Shown: positions 1 through 7,174, counted from the stretch's first letter. The stretch: 21,890 nucleotides of DNA from Actinomycetes bacterium (GCA_023423215.1 JAFAFZ010000443.1:1-21890), one strand, 5' to 3'. Notes: generated by a model not told the origin, from the letters alone. Translations and numbers: made by a program.

Positions 1-156
1 CCGTTCGGCGGAGCGCAGCGGCTGCTGACCGACGTCACCCCCTACCAGTCGACCGGCGATCGTTCCGCCGACGCGCACAACTCGACCGCCGCGAACTCGT
101 GCCCCTGGCCGACCATCCACGACGGCGTCTGGCGCTACCTGGCCTCGGGCGAGTGA
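1..156 (+). CDS. C-terminal end of an unknown protein (partial)
   Basis: An open frame enters from the left edge and ends in TGA at 154-156, giving the last 51 residues of a protein. The visible part is rich in Ser, Thr, Ala and Asp and ends in HDGVWRYLASGE. Codon third positions are almost all G or C, as in the clear genes of the window. No family can be assigned from this tail. A large perfect hairpin follows 27 bases after the stop, consistent with the end of a transcription unit. The gene converges on the minus-strand acetyltransferase gene that ends at 333. Confidence 0.6.
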   Translation, partial: PFGGAQRLLTDVTPYQSTGDRSADAHNSTAANSCPWPTIHDGVWRYLASGE

Positions 157-182
157 CCCGGCGCAGCGGCTCACGGACGCGG

Positions 183-227
183 TCGACCCCGAGCTGAGGG
201 ACTCTGGGAAGTCGAGCTCGGGGTCGA
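183..227. terminator. Perfect 13-bp inverted repeat between convergent genes
   Basis: Bases 183-195 (TCGACCCCGAGCT) are the exact reverse complement of 215-227, around a 19-base loop. The repeat sits between a plus-strand gene ending at 156 and a minus-strand gene ending at 333, where a bidirectional terminator would be expected. There is no T-run on either side, so a classical intrinsic terminator is not shown. GC-rich actinobacteria often lack the T-run. Confidence 0.5.
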
Positions 228-275
228 GGCAACGCGTCGCCATCCGCGTCACTGGGCGTGACGACCTCCTCGTAC

Positions 276-290
276 CCGAAAGACTTTCGG
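276..290. promoter_or_regulatory. 15-base palindrome CCGAAAG-A-CTTTCGG
   Basis: A perfect 7-bp inverted repeat around a single A lies 42 bases beyond the end of the acetyltransferase gene and 49 bases past the larger hairpin. A one-base loop cannot fold into a stable hairpin, so the symmetry fits a dimeric DNA-binding site better than a terminator. No adjacent promoter explains it. Confidence 0.3.
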
Positions 291-332
291 AGAAACCCTG
301 CGGCCGAGGAGGGCGCACGGCCGGCAGATCCG

Positions 333-839
333 TCAGCCGTCGCCGTCCGAGCGGAGGACGAGCTCCCAGCGCCACACGTCGTCATCGACGTCGCCGTCGG
401 GATCCTCGACGGTCGCCACGCGCACGAAGCCGCAGCGCTGCAGGACGGCGGTCGACGCGTTCTGCTCGGCGAGGGTGTGGGCGACGACACGCTGCACCCC
501 TGCTGCCCGCGCCCGGTCGATCATCGCCGTCGCTGCGGCGGTCGCCACGCCACGCCCCTGCCTGGACGGGGCGACGGCGTAGCCGATCTCGACCTCTCCC
601 CCGTCCGGCGCGCCCTTGAAGCCGCCGAAGCCCACGAGGGTCCCCGCGTCGTCGAAGAACAGGTGGGTGCCCCACGGATCCGGCTGGTCCGGATCGGCCG
701 CGTCCAGCGCGACGGGCAGTGCTTCGGGGAAGCCGATCCATCCCGGCTCGACGGCGATGCCCAGTGCACCGCCGAACGCCGCGTCCGAGATCGACAGCAG
801 CTTGAGCCAGTCCCGCCGAGCGGGTTCGATGCGCACCAT
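333..839 (-). CDS. GNAT-family N-acetyltransferase
   Basis: This encodes a 168-residue GCN5-related acetyltransferase, which would transfer an acetyl group from acetyl-CoA to an amine; the substrate is unknown. The acetyl-CoA pyrophosphate-binding loop is clear as RQGRGVA (residues 93-99), preceded by the beta-strand EIGYAV and followed by a long helix. The C-terminal part has the usual beta-bulge pattern with NASTAVLQRCGF. The whole protein is one GNAT domain of normal length, closest in style to the RimJ/RimL-like group. The start is taken at ATG 837-839, where the conserved fold begins. The frame stays open far upstream, but that extension lies antisense to the 969-1490 gene and is not coding-like. 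The neighbour at 969 is divergent. Confidence 0.85.
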   Translation of the reverse strand: MVRIEPARRDWLKLLSISDAAFGGALGIAVEPGWIGFPEALPVALDAADPDQPDPWGTHLFFDDAGTLVGFGGFKGAPDGGEVEIGYAVAPSRQGRGVATAAATAMIDRARAAGVQRVVAHTLAEQNASTAVLQRCGFVRVATVEDPDGDVDDDVWRWELVLRSDGDG

Positions 840-968
840 GGCGGCGAACGTAGCGACGGACGACCGGACCGCACGACCGGATTCTCGACGAGCACGCTCC
901 GGACAGCATTTCGCCTCTACCGTCGGGCACCGCTCGACCAGGGATCCGAGAGGCGCTAGACCCGGCGG

Positions 969-1490
969 ATGGATGCGTTCGACCAGCTGATGTCGTCCGT
1001 CGACCGCCCGATGATCGTCGTCACGACGGCACTCGGGGACGAGAAGGCGGGGTGCCTCGTCGGGTTCCACGCCCAGTCGAGCATTGAGCCCGGCCGCTAC
1101 ACCGTCTGGTTGTCGAAGGCGAACCACACCGCCCGGGTCGCCCAACGGGCCACCGAGCTCGCCGTGCACTTCCTGGCTCGGGACCAGCACGACCTGGCCG
1201 CCCACTTCGGGACCCAGAGCGGCGACGACGTGGACAAGTTCGCGACCCTCGACATCGAACTGGCCGACGGTTCGGTGCCGCTGCTGCGCGACTGCCCGAA
1301 CCGGTTCTGGGGCCGCAAGGTCGCCGTCCTCGACGAGGGCGGCGACCACCTCTGCGTCGTCATCGCCCCGCAGGACGCCGCGTCGGCGGAACCGTTCGAG
1401 GCGCTCCGCCTGAGCGACGTCAGCGACCTGGACGCGTCGCACGAGAGCGACGAACGCAACCCTTCGCCGACCGAGCGCGCTGCGTCCTGA
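969..1490 (+). CDS. Flavin reductase-like, FMN-binding split-barrel protein
   Basis: This is a 173-residue protein resembling the flavin reductase-like domain, a split beta-barrel that binds FMN and in characterised members reduces flavins or supplies reduced flavin to monooxygenases. Visible family features are the N-terminal VDRPMIVVTTA strand, the AGCLVGFHAQ segment and the NHTARVAQRATELAVHFLA helix typical of the cofactor-binding face. A DRHDLA-like DQHDLAAHFG stretch follows, then the WGRKVAVLDEGGDHLCVVI strands. The last 25 residues are charged and probably disordered. No strong ribosome site precedes the ATG. It is divergent from the acetyltransferase gene, with about 130 bases between them that could hold both promoters. 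The physiological substrate cannot be told. Confidence 0.8.
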   Translation: MDAFDQLMSSVDRPMIVVTTALGDEKAGCLVGFHAQSSIEPGRYTVWLSKANHTARVAQRATELAVHFLARDQHDLAAHFGTQSGDDVDKFATLDIELADGSVPLLRDCPNRFWGRKVAVLDEGGDHLCVVIAPQDAASAEPFEALRLSDVSDLDASHESDERNPSPTERAAS

Positions 1491-1497
1491 ACGCCGA

Positions 1498-1528
1498 GGG
1501 GGCCGGTCCGTCAGGCCCGCTCGCCCCC
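1498..1528 (+). terminator. GC-rich hairpin after the flavin reductase gene
   Basis: GGGGGC at 1498-1503 is complementary to GCCCCC at 1523-1528, eight bases after the stop codon. It could end transcription of the upstream gene, but the stem is short and no T-run follows. Confidence 0.3.
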
Positions 1529-1591
1529 ACCTGGCTCGCCCGATGGCGGCTCCTCGTCGCGCACACCGACATGCGACCTCTGCAGCGGGGT

Positions 1592-1628
1592 GTGGCGCGC
1601 CACGTCTACCCGGCGCCGTGCTGGGTAT
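1592..1628 (+). promoter_or_regulatory. SigB/SigF-like promoter with an overlapping 12-bp palindrome
   Basis: GTCT (1604-1607), a 15-base spacer and GGGTAT (1623-1628) resemble the GTTT-N15-17-GGGTAT promoters of SigF/SigB-type stress sigma factors in actinobacteria. A perfect palindrome GTGGCGCGCCAC (1592-1603) abuts the -35 element, as an operator might. Transcription would start near 1635, so the gene at 1639 would be almost leaderless. This argues against the longer in-frame start at 1543. Seen by eye only. Confidence 0.4.
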
Positions 1629-1638
1629 CACCGTGGCG

Positions 1639-2133
1639 ATGCGTGACGCAGAGACGTTCCGAGAGCAGCAGGCGAGCTCCACCGATGCGGTGGTGGATGC
1701 GGTCGGCAAGGCGAGCGAAGCGCTCGAGTACGTGGAGCGCGCCCGGGGCCACCTGTACGCCCTCCACCAGCTCACCGGTCGGGCGGACCTGCTCTTCGAA
1801 GAGGCAGCGGTGATGCTGACCGAGGCCGGCGAGGTCGATGCCGGGACGAGGATCGCCAACGAGGTGGTGGGGCGCAACGTGCTCGACGGGCGATGGACCT
1901 TCCAGATCGTCGAGGAGTACGACGCGCAGTACTACGACACGGTCACTGCGGCGGTGCGCGAGCTCGAATCGCAGTTCCAGGGCGGCCGCCGCCACGTCTA
2001 CGAGGCACGGATGAAGGAGGCCCGGCGCACCGTGGGCCTGGCGGGTCACGAGCACCGCCCGCCCACGTCCCACGACCGCCGCATTGAGGTCGACGCAGAG
2101 GACGATCGGGCGGGCTCCCGGCACCAGGGCTAG
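1639..2133 (+). CDS. Conserved-type actinobacterial protein of unknown function
   Basis: This encodes a soluble, acidic, largely helical protein of 164 residues. It opens with MRDAETFREQQ, then helices with heptad-like spacing around residues 15-70 (SEALEYVERARGHLYALHQL, followed by an LFEEAAVML helix). A central part, NVLDGRWTFQIVEEYDAQYYD, follows, then a helical end. The last 25 residues (EHRPPTSHDRR onward) are probably disordered. It resembles uncharacterised actinobacterial proteins that I cannot tie to a function. The start at ATG 1639 is preferred because a promoter-like site ends at 1628; GTG 1633 in the same frame is possible. The gene at 2219 follows after 85 bases in the same direction. 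Confidence 0.65.
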   Translation: MRDAETFREQQASSTDAVVDAVGKASEALEYVERARGHLYALHQLTGRADLLFEEAAVMLTEAGEVDAGTRIANEVVGRNVLDGRWTFQIVEEYDAQYYDTVTAAVRELESQFQGGRRHVYEARMKEARRTVGLAGHEHRPPTSHDRRIEVDAEDDRAGSRHQG

Positions 2134-2218
2134 TGCGGGTGCCGACGGTGGCCGCCGAGAGCGCCGGCGCGCACGTCGCGCGCCGAAGGTGCGCGGCGAG
2201 GGTGGGAGGGTCCTCCCG

Positions 2219-2668
2219 GTGCAGGTCGATCGGCTGACCGTCGCCGTGGCGCTCTCCCTCGCCGTTGCCGCCCTGTGGTTCACCCCGGTGGCGCCGCTCG
2301 TGCGCTCACGGCTCGGAGCTCGGAGGCTCGACGCACGGCGGATCCGACCGGAGCACGACGACGACCAGGACGAGCCCCAGTGGAAGCGAGGGCTGTTGAT
2401 CCTGGCCGGGCTCTACCCCCTCATCGTCCTGCACGACGCGCTGTTCTCGCGCCACCTCGAGCAGCTCGGTCGAGCCAACGCGCTGCTGCTCGCCACCGTG
2501 GTCACGGTCGGCCTGTTGGGCTGGCCGGTACTCCCCGGCCTGCGACGAGCGATGGCCTGGTGGCTGCACGGGGACCGCTCGGGGGCCACCCTGCTCGACG
2601 GTGTGGGCATCGCACTCCTGGTGGGGGTGATCGCTGCCACCGCAGCCGCTTCGAGCGTGTGGTCGTAG
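2219..2668 (+). CDS. Small integral membrane protein, four predicted helices
   Basis: This encodes about 149 residues with four hydrophobic segments. They lie near residues 5-25 (VAVALSLAVAALWF), 58-76 (LLILAGLYPLIVLHDALF), 88-106 (LLLATVVTVGLLGW) and 128-145 (VGIALLVGVIAATAA). A charged loop (RRIRPEHDDDQDEPQWKR) joins helices one and two. GTG 2219 is chosen because a GGGAGGG ribosome site lies about ten bases upstream and the first membrane helix begins just after it. The longer frame to 2084 adds only Arg/Gly-rich residues and overlaps the previous gene. Its place between the 1639 gene and the hemerythrin suggests a cell-envelope role, but none can be named. Confidence 0.65.
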   Translation: MQVDRLTVAVALSLAVAALWFTPVAPLVRSRLGARRLDARRIRPEHDDDQDEPQWKRGLLILAGLYPLIVLHDALFSRHLEQLGRANALLLATVVTVGLLGWPVLPGLRRAMAWWLHGDRSGATLLDGVGIALLVGVIAATAAASSVWS

Positions 2669-2749
2669 TGCGATCGTGCGCCGGATACCGCGAGCCGACG
2701 GCGCTGACGGCGGCGCCGGGAGCTGCCGGGCGACGCACCGCCCAGCTCG

Positions 2750-2774
2750 GTTTGAGCCCGTCGAGCGCGGGATA
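2750..2774 (+). promoter_or_regulatory. SigB/SigF-like promoter of the hemerythrin gene
   Basis: GTTT at 2750-2753, a 15-base spacer and GGGATA at 2769-2774 fit the stress-sigma pattern GTTT-N15-17-GGGTAT with a small deviation in the -10. The predicted start near 2781 gives a leader of about 30 bases, which includes the AGGAAGGAG ribosome site at 2796-2804. Confidence 0.45.
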
Positions 2775-2810
2775 TCGGCGCGACGAGCACCCGCCAGGAA
2801 GGAGCGCACC

Positions 2811-3359
2811 ATGGACATCCTCGAACACCTGACCAAGGAGCATCGTGACGTCGAGGGCCTCTTGGACCGCCTCGACAGCAGCGAGCCGGGAGCCGAGCGC
2901 GATCGCCTGGTCGCCGAGCTGGTCGAGTCGCTCCGGGTCCACATGGACGTGGAGGAGCAGTTCCTCTACCCCATCGTCGCCGAGGAGCTCGGCGCCGAGG
3001 AGTCCGAGGAGGCGACGAACGAGCACCAGCTCGCGCGGGACGGACTCGAGCAGCTGCAGCGACTGTCCGACGAGGGCGGGTTCGCCGCAGCGGTCGAGAT
3101 GGTCAAGGCAGGGATCTCGCACCACGTCGACGACGAGGAGAAGGAGATGTTCCCCGAGCTCCGCGAGAAGGCCGCCGAACGGATCGAGACGCTGGATCCC
3201 GAGGAGCTGGAGCAGCGCGTCCGCTCCGGGTCCGGCTCGTCGACATCAGTTGACGACCTGACTCGTGACGAGCTCTACGAGCGGGCCAAGGAAGCGAACA
3301 TCTCCGGCAGGTCGGACATGACGAAGGAGCAGCTCGCCGACGCGCTCGGACTGTCGTGA
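2811..3359 (+). CDS. Hemerythrin HHE-domain protein with C-terminal Rho_N-like domain
   Basis: This 182-residue protein carries a hemerythrin four-helix bundle (about residues 1-120) with candidate di-iron ligands. They are H11 in TKEHRDVEGLL, H44 and E48 in HMDVEEQFLYP, H72 in NEHQLARDGL, and H104/H105 with E109 in HHVDDEEKEMFP. Such domains bind O2 or handle NO, peroxide or iron. After an acidic Ser-rich linker, residues about 148-181 (LTRDELYERAKEANISGRSD and MTKEQLADAL) match the small helical Rho_N/SAP-like fold common at the ends of actinobacterial stress proteins and often credited with nucleic-acid binding. The ATG at 2811 has a strong AGGAAGGAG ribosome site. A stress-type promoter lies just upstream. 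It converges on the sigma-factor gene ending at 3426. Confidence 0.9.
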   Translation: MDILEHLTKEHRDVEGLLDRLDSSEPGAERDRLVAELVESLRVHMDVEEQFLYPIVAEELGAEESEEATNEHQLARDGLEQLQRLSDEGGFAAAVEMVKAGISHHVDDEEKEMFPELREKAAERIETLDPEELEQRVRSGSGSSTSVDDLTRDELYERAKEANISGRSDMTKEQLADALGLS

Positions 3360-3425
3360 CCGAGGGCTGACGGCGGCCGGAAGGGACGCGCACCACCGGC
3401 AAACGGTGCTGCTCAGCGTTCGGGG

Positions 3426-4676
3426 TCACCCGGGTGCCGAGGCCAGCTCGCCGAGGCGGCGACGCAGGTGCCGCTGTTCGGCCGGGTTCTCGGTGATCTC
3501 GAGCGCGAGCTCGTACGCGAGCGCTGCATCGGCACGACGTCCACACCGCTGGAGCAGGTCGGCACGCACCGCGTGCCAGAGCGGGTAGTGCTCGAGCTCG
3601 AGGCGGTCGACGGTGACCAGAGCCATCGCCGGCCCCTCGACCTCGGCGAGCGCCACGGCGCGGTTCAGCTCGACGACCGGTGTCGGCGCGATCCTGAGCA
3701 GCTGGTCGTAGATCGTCAGGATCTGCGCCCAGTCGGTCGACGCCAGCGCGGGTGCGTCGGCGTGGACGGCGTTGACGGCGGCGTGGAGCTGGTAGGCGCC
3801 GGGACGGTCCTCGGCGATGCAGGCGCGTAGCAGGGCTCGCGCCTCGTCGAGTTGCTGCTGGTCCCACAGCGATCGATCCTGCTCGCCCAGCGGCACGAGC
3901 GATCCGTCGCGTGCGAGCCGTGCGGGGCGCCGAGCACTGGTGAACAGCATCAGCGACAGCAGCCCGCGGACTTCGGGCTCCTCGGGCAGGAGCTGCGCCA
4001 GGAGTCGGGCGAGACGGATCGCCTCGTCGCAGAGCTCGGCCCGATCGAGCCCGTCGCCGCTCGTGGCGACGTAGCCCTCGTTGTAGGTGAGGAAGACGAC
4101 GGACAGCACCACTCCGAGGCGATCGGCCAGGTGTGCGCCGTCGGGCATCCGGAACGGGATGTTCGCGGCGCGGATCTTGCGCTTGGCCCGCACGATCCGC
4201 TGGGTCATCGTCGCCTCCGACACCAGGAAGGCGCGTGCGATCGCGGCGGTCTCGATGCCGGCGACGAGACGCAGCGTCAGCGCGACCTGGGCGGATCCGT
4301 CGAGGGCCGGGTGGCAGCACGTGAAGACCAGCCGCACGACGTCGTCGTCGACGGACTCGCCGCCGAGGTCGAAGTCCGGCCACTGGTCGACTTGCCGGAC
4401 GCCGGCGGCGACGAGCTCCTTGTCGCCCCGTGCGGCCTCTCGTCGGAGCCGGTCGACGGCTCGTCGCCGAGCCACCGCGGTTATCCATGCCCCGGGGTTG
4501 CGTGGCACCCCGGTCGCCTGCCAGCTGATCGCTGCCTCGACGAACGCCTGCTGGGCCGCGTCCTCGGCGAGGTCGAGGTCTCGGAACGATCGAGCGAGCG
4601 TGGCGACCACCCGACTCCACTCCTCGCGGAAGACGCGATCGAGGGTCCGTCGATCGAACTGCGGCGCTGTGCTCAC
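3426..4676 (-). CDS. ECF42-group RNA polymerase sigma factor with DUF6596 and TPR-like tail
   Basis: This 416-residue protein begins with a sigma-70 region 2 (DLDLAEDAAQQAFVEAAISW and PGAWITAVARRRAVDRLRRE, about residues 10-80). A region 4 helix-turn-helix follows near residues 115-170 (VALTLRLVAGIETAAIARAF, then SEATMTQRIVRAKRKI). The long C-terminal half has FLTYNEGY, LARLLAQLLPEEPEVRGLL, GAYQLHAAVNAVHA and PVVELNRAVALAEVEG, the signature of ECF42 sigma factors, where it replaces an anti-sigma partner. In characterised relatives it directs transcription of genes for DGPF proteins. The GTG start at 4676 overlaps the stop of the DGPF gene by four bases (GTGA), so the two are translationally coupled. 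A much longer overlapping frame exists on the same strand but is a shadow. Confidence 0.93.
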   Translation of the reverse strand: MSTAPQFDRRTLDRVFREEWSRVVATLARSFRDLDLAEDAAQQAFVEAAISWQATGVPRNPGAWITAVARRRAVDRLRREAARGDKELVAAGVRQVDQWPDFDLGGESVDDDVVRLVFTCCHPALDGSAQVALTLRLVAGIETAAIARAFLVSEATMTQRIVRAKRKIRAANIPFRMPDGAHLADRLGVVLSVVFLTYNEGYVATSGDGLDRAELCDEAIRLARLLAQLLPEEPEVRGLLSLMLFTSARRPARLARDGSLVPLGEQDRSLWDQQQLDEARALLRACIAEDRPGAYQLHAAVNAVHADAPALASTDWAQILTIYDQLLRIAPTPVVELNRAVALAEVEGPAMALVTVDRLELEHYPLWHAVRADLLQRCGRRADAALAYELALEITENPAEQRHLRRRLGELASAPG

Positions 4677-5029
4677 CCGGGTCGTTCGTCCATGAACGGC
4701 CGCACCTCGATCGGGCAGCGCGTCGCCCGGGAGGTCCGCTCCGCCCACACGAGCGCAACGTCGAGGTCGGCGACGTCGATGATGCTGAAGCCCCCGATCA
4801 CCTCCTTGCTGTCGATGAAGGGCCCGTCGGTGGTGACCGCGGTCCCGTCACGAGAGGTGACGACCGTGGCGGTGCTCGGGTCGTGGAGGCCGCCGCCGAA
4901 CACCCAGGAGCCCTCGGCCTGCAGCTGACGATGGACCTCGGTGACGTCGGCCATGATCGTCTCGAGCTCGTCGGGAGTCGGAGGTGCCGTGTCCGGGCGG
5001 TAGCAGACGGACATGAGGTAACGGGTCAT
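4673..5029 (-). CDS. DGPF/YCII-domain protein, partner of the ECF42 sigma factor
   Basis: This 118-residue protein is a complete DGPF (YCII-related) domain: MTRYLMSVCYRPD at the start, WVFGGGLHDPSTATVV in the middle, then the defining TDGPF motif at residues 67-71, followed by KEVIGGFSIIDVADLDVA and IEVRPFM. These are dimeric ferredoxin-like folds of unknown biochemical role, encoded next to ECF42 sigma factors in many actinobacteria. The ATG at 5029 is preceded by GGAGGAG about nine bases away. Its stop overlaps the start of the sigma gene. The longer frame upstream covers the probable promoter and is not used. Confidence 0.92.
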   Translation of the reverse strand: MTRYLMSVCYRPDTAPPTPDELETIMADVTEVHRQLQAEGSWVFGGGLHDPSTATVVTSRDGTAVTTDGPFIDSKEVIGGFSIIDVADLDVALVWAERTSRATRCPIEVRPFMDERPG

Positions 5030-5082
5030 CGTGGAAGTCTCCTCCAGTGCCGGCACGACCGGACGTCGTGCGTCACCACGAC

Positions 5083-5109
5083 GTCGAACGGGGTCGAGCC
5101 GAACCGACA
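5083..5109 (-). promoter_or_regulatory. Candidate ECF42-type promoter of the DGPF-sigma operon
   Basis: On the minus strand TGTCGG (5109-5104), a 17-base spacer and CGAC (5086-5083) lie 54 bases upstream of the DGPF start. From memory, promoters reported for ECF42 sigma factors carry TGTCGA at -35 and CG(A/T)C at -10, so this site differs at one base. It would make the operon self-activating. Confidence 0.5.
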
Positions 5110-5135
5110 CCCAGGCCGAGATTCCTTGCACGATG

Positions 5136-5468
5136 TCATCGGCTGACGCCGGGCCGGGAGCACGCGGATGTCGGTACGGCATCGAGCGCCGCCTGGACCG
5201 CCGGAGGATCCGAAGTGTCGACCAGGCCCGCTGTGACGGCGAGGACGAACCCATCGCGCGCCGTCGTCGCCTCCCGCTTGCGCCGGAACCGGCGTCGAGC
5301 GAGCGGCGCTGATCCCGTGGCGGTCACGACCGTGAGGTCCCAGGCGACCGTCTGGACATCCAGGTCGAACACCGCAGCGATCGGCCAGTACCACGGGGTC
5401 TCGCCGGATAGGTGTTGGGCCATGAGGACTCGAAGACCCTCGACCTCGACCCCGTTGTTCGGCTTCAC
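5136..5468 (-). CDS. Hypothetical protein of unknown function
   Basis: This is an open frame of 110 residues from GTG 5468, or 95 residues from ATG 5423. The central part is protein-like (HLSGETPWYWPIAAVFDLD, then VQTVAWDLTVVTATG and DGFVLAVTAGLVD), with an Arg/Lys-rich loop ARRRFRRKRE near the middle. Its end (SACSRPGVSR) looks like non-coding read-through. No ribosome site is convincing at either start. It is on the same strand as the broken gene at 5631-6158. It may be a real small gene or another decayed fragment; I do not recognise a family. Confidence 0.4.
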   Translation of the reverse strand: MKPNNGVEVEGLRVLMAQHLSGETPWYWPIAAVFDLDVQTVAWDLTVVTATGSAPLARRRFRRKREATTARDGFVLAVTAGLVDTSDPPAVQAALDAVPTSACSRPGVSR

Positions 5469-5630
5469 GACGGTCGAGTGTCCGCTGATACTCCCGGAGT
5501 CACAAGCCCGAGTCCGCTCCGGGCGCGAGAGCACGCCGCGGACGACCGGTCGCCCTACGTGGCGCGAGGCGTCGAACGGAGTCGATCGGCAGCGCCCCGC
5601 CCAGCAGCGAGACACCCTTGCGGGACGGTG

Positions 5631-6158
5631 TCACGTCGACGTCGCGATGTCGCCGGGCCCTGCCGCAGGCAGCGTTGCCAGCTCCGCCAGATCGTGGAGG
5701 TACGTGGTTCCCCATTCGACGCTGATGATCTCGTCCAAGCGGAGGTCCAGCGTCTCGCCGGTGAGCACGCCGCACGGGTCAATCTAGATCAGCGCCAGCC
5801 GGCCGCCGACGACCCTCGCGTTCGCCCCAACGAGGAGCTCGTCCGAACCAGTTCGCTCTCGGCACACGGCGACCGGCTCGGTCAGGCCAGCGAGCAGCTC
5901 GAGGAGCGTCGCCAGGTCGGTGAGCGAACCGTCGACACTCGCGCTCAGGTCCCCACGGTGGGCGGCGAGCCGGACCGCCGGCGAATCGATGGGAAGCTCC
6001 TCCGAAGAGATGACCTCGTCGGCGCGGATCCAGCGGAGCCCGCCGAGGATCGAATGGTCGTGCACCTGGGACACGACGAGCCCGCTCGACGACTCTGCTC
6101 TCACGACTGCGACGAAGCTCTCGTGGCCACGATCCCACTCCAGTCCACCACACGGCAT
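5631..6158 (-). pseudogene. Duplicated small-domain protein interrupted by an in-frame TAG
   Basis: From ATG 6158 the frame encodes 124 residues and stops at TAG (5786-5784). It then continues without a shift for another 50 clearly protein-like residues to TGA at 5633-5631. The two halves look like an internal duplication. LVVSQVHDHSILGGLRWIRA then DEVISSE in the first lines up with LALI-stop-IDPCGVLTGETL then DLRLDEIISVE in the second. The stop falls opposite the Gln of the first repeat, so a single CAG-to-TAG change would explain it. The repeat pattern (short beta-strands ending in hDEIhSV) recalls small actinobacterial proteins of unknown function, possibly Sm-like folds. It could be a recent pseudogene, a sequencing error or readthrough. 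Confidence 0.65.
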
Positions 6159-6296
6159 GGCCCCGGTGAGCGATCGGTCATGGACCTGACCATAGGTGCA
6201 GCGATGACGAAGGCTGCCGGACGTTGAAGCACACCTCCAGGTCGACTCGTCCCGGATCGGCGACCGATGTCCGCAGCCCCCCGGCAGGATGGACTG

Positions 6297-6713
6297 ATGG
6301 AACCCCGGATCAGCGCGACGTTGGTGCTGAGCACGTCACGCCCGATCGACCTCGCCGTCGTGAGCGAGCGAACCGGCCTCCCCAGCGATCGGCGTGCGAT
6401 CGCCGGACAGCCGCGGACCTGGCCGAACGGCATGTACCAGTCGCCCTCGGACCGATCCTGGTGGTCCTACGGGATCGACCACGTGCGAACCGTCGACCCC
6501 GAGGGTGTGATCGAGACGATGCTCGACCTGATCGACTCGGTCGGGGTCGAGTTCAGGGCGGTGAGGCGCGAGCTGGACCTCGACGCGCACCTCTCCCTGC
6601 ACATCTGGATGGACGAGGGCGCAACCCCCGACGGGACCCTCACCGCCGCAGTGCTCGAGCGGCTCGTCGCGCTCGACATCGATCTCGACCTGGACCTGTA
6701 CCCCGCGGATTAG
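6297..6713 (+). CDS. DUF4279-like protein
   Basis: This encodes 138 residues from ATG 6297, with GGCAGGATGG just upstream as a weak ribosome site; ATG 6267 in the same frame is an alternative. The opening strand RISATLVLSTSRPIDLAVVS, the tract TWPNGMYQSPSDRSWWSYGI, and the later VLERLVALDIDLDLDLYP follow the layout of DUF4279 proteins. These are small alpha/beta proteins of unknown role, often encoded near polymorphic toxin or immunity loci. An RHS-core fragment begins only 50 bases downstream on the opposite strand, so an immunity-type role is conceivable but unproven. Confidence 0.7.
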   Translation: MEPRISATLVLSTSRPIDLAVVSERTGLPSDRRAIAGQPRTWPNGMYQSPSDRSWWSYGIDHVRTVDPEGVIETMLDLIDSVGVEFRAVRRELDLDAHLSLHIWMDEGATPDGTLTAAVLERLVALDIDLDLDLYPAD

Positions 6714-6762
6714 ACCGACGCGGACCTGGCCGGCGAACTAGCCCGGCCGTCACCCTGGCCAG

Positions 6763-7120
6763 CTATGACATCTCGGGCGACCTCGATGCGTCTTCGTCGT
6801 CTGGCTGAAGGCCGCGCGGGTCGGTGTGGTTGACCGGGTCGTTGTTGGAGTAGTGGTACGGCGTGTTGAGAACGGGGGTGCCGTTCAGGCCGTCGAGTGG
6901 GTCGGTGGTGGTGAACGCACCGGTGACGGGGTGGTAGTCGCGTGCGCAGAGGTTGAGGAGTGGTCCGAGGGTGAGTTCGCCGCTGTAGCCCGTCTTGGGG
7001 GGGTGAGGGTGTCGGCGCCGCTGGGGACGCCCGTGGCGTGGTAGCTGTTGGCGCGGCGGACGTTGGCGGAAGTGATGGTGGATCCGCAGATGTCGGAAGC
7101 GAGCGCGACAGGCTCGCTCC
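6763..7120 (-). pseudogene. RHS-core C-terminal fragment, frameshifted
   Basis: Reading the minus strand gives the hallmark end of an RHS repeat protein: NSYHATGVPSGADTLTP, then GELTLGPLLNLCARDYHPV, TGAFTTTDPLDGLNGTPVL, NTPYHYSNNDPVNHTDPRGL and a short tail QPDDEDASRSPEMS before TAG at 6765-6763. The frame breaks at a run of seven Gs (6997-7003); the sister copy near 15814 has five. Only about 120 residues of a protein that normally has many hundreds are present, and nothing upstream continues it. RHS proteins are large secreted cage proteins whose variable C-termini are toxins. This is a decayed end with a very short tip. The related fragment is at 15700-15945. Confidence 0.8.
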
Positions 7121-7174
7121 AGCCCAGCTCGCCGCCGTTCTCAAGGTCGATGATTTTTCAACCGAACCAGTGGC

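Noticed and set aside
333..1877. A 514-residue minus-strand open frame spanning the acetyltransferase and two plus-strand genes
   Set aside because: Only the last 168 residues match a real fold (GNAT). The rest lies antisense to clear plus-strand genes and is a GC-rich shadow.
3394..3408. CACCG-GCAAA-CGGTG hairpin between the hemerythrin and sigma genes as a terminator
   Set aside because: The stem is only five base pairs with no T-run, too weak to call although the convergent position would suit one.
3103..4758. A 551-residue minus-strand frame over the sigma factor gene
   Set aside because: It is Arg/Pro-rich and out of frame with the ECF42 sigma factor, which has full domain support; a typical high-GC shadow.
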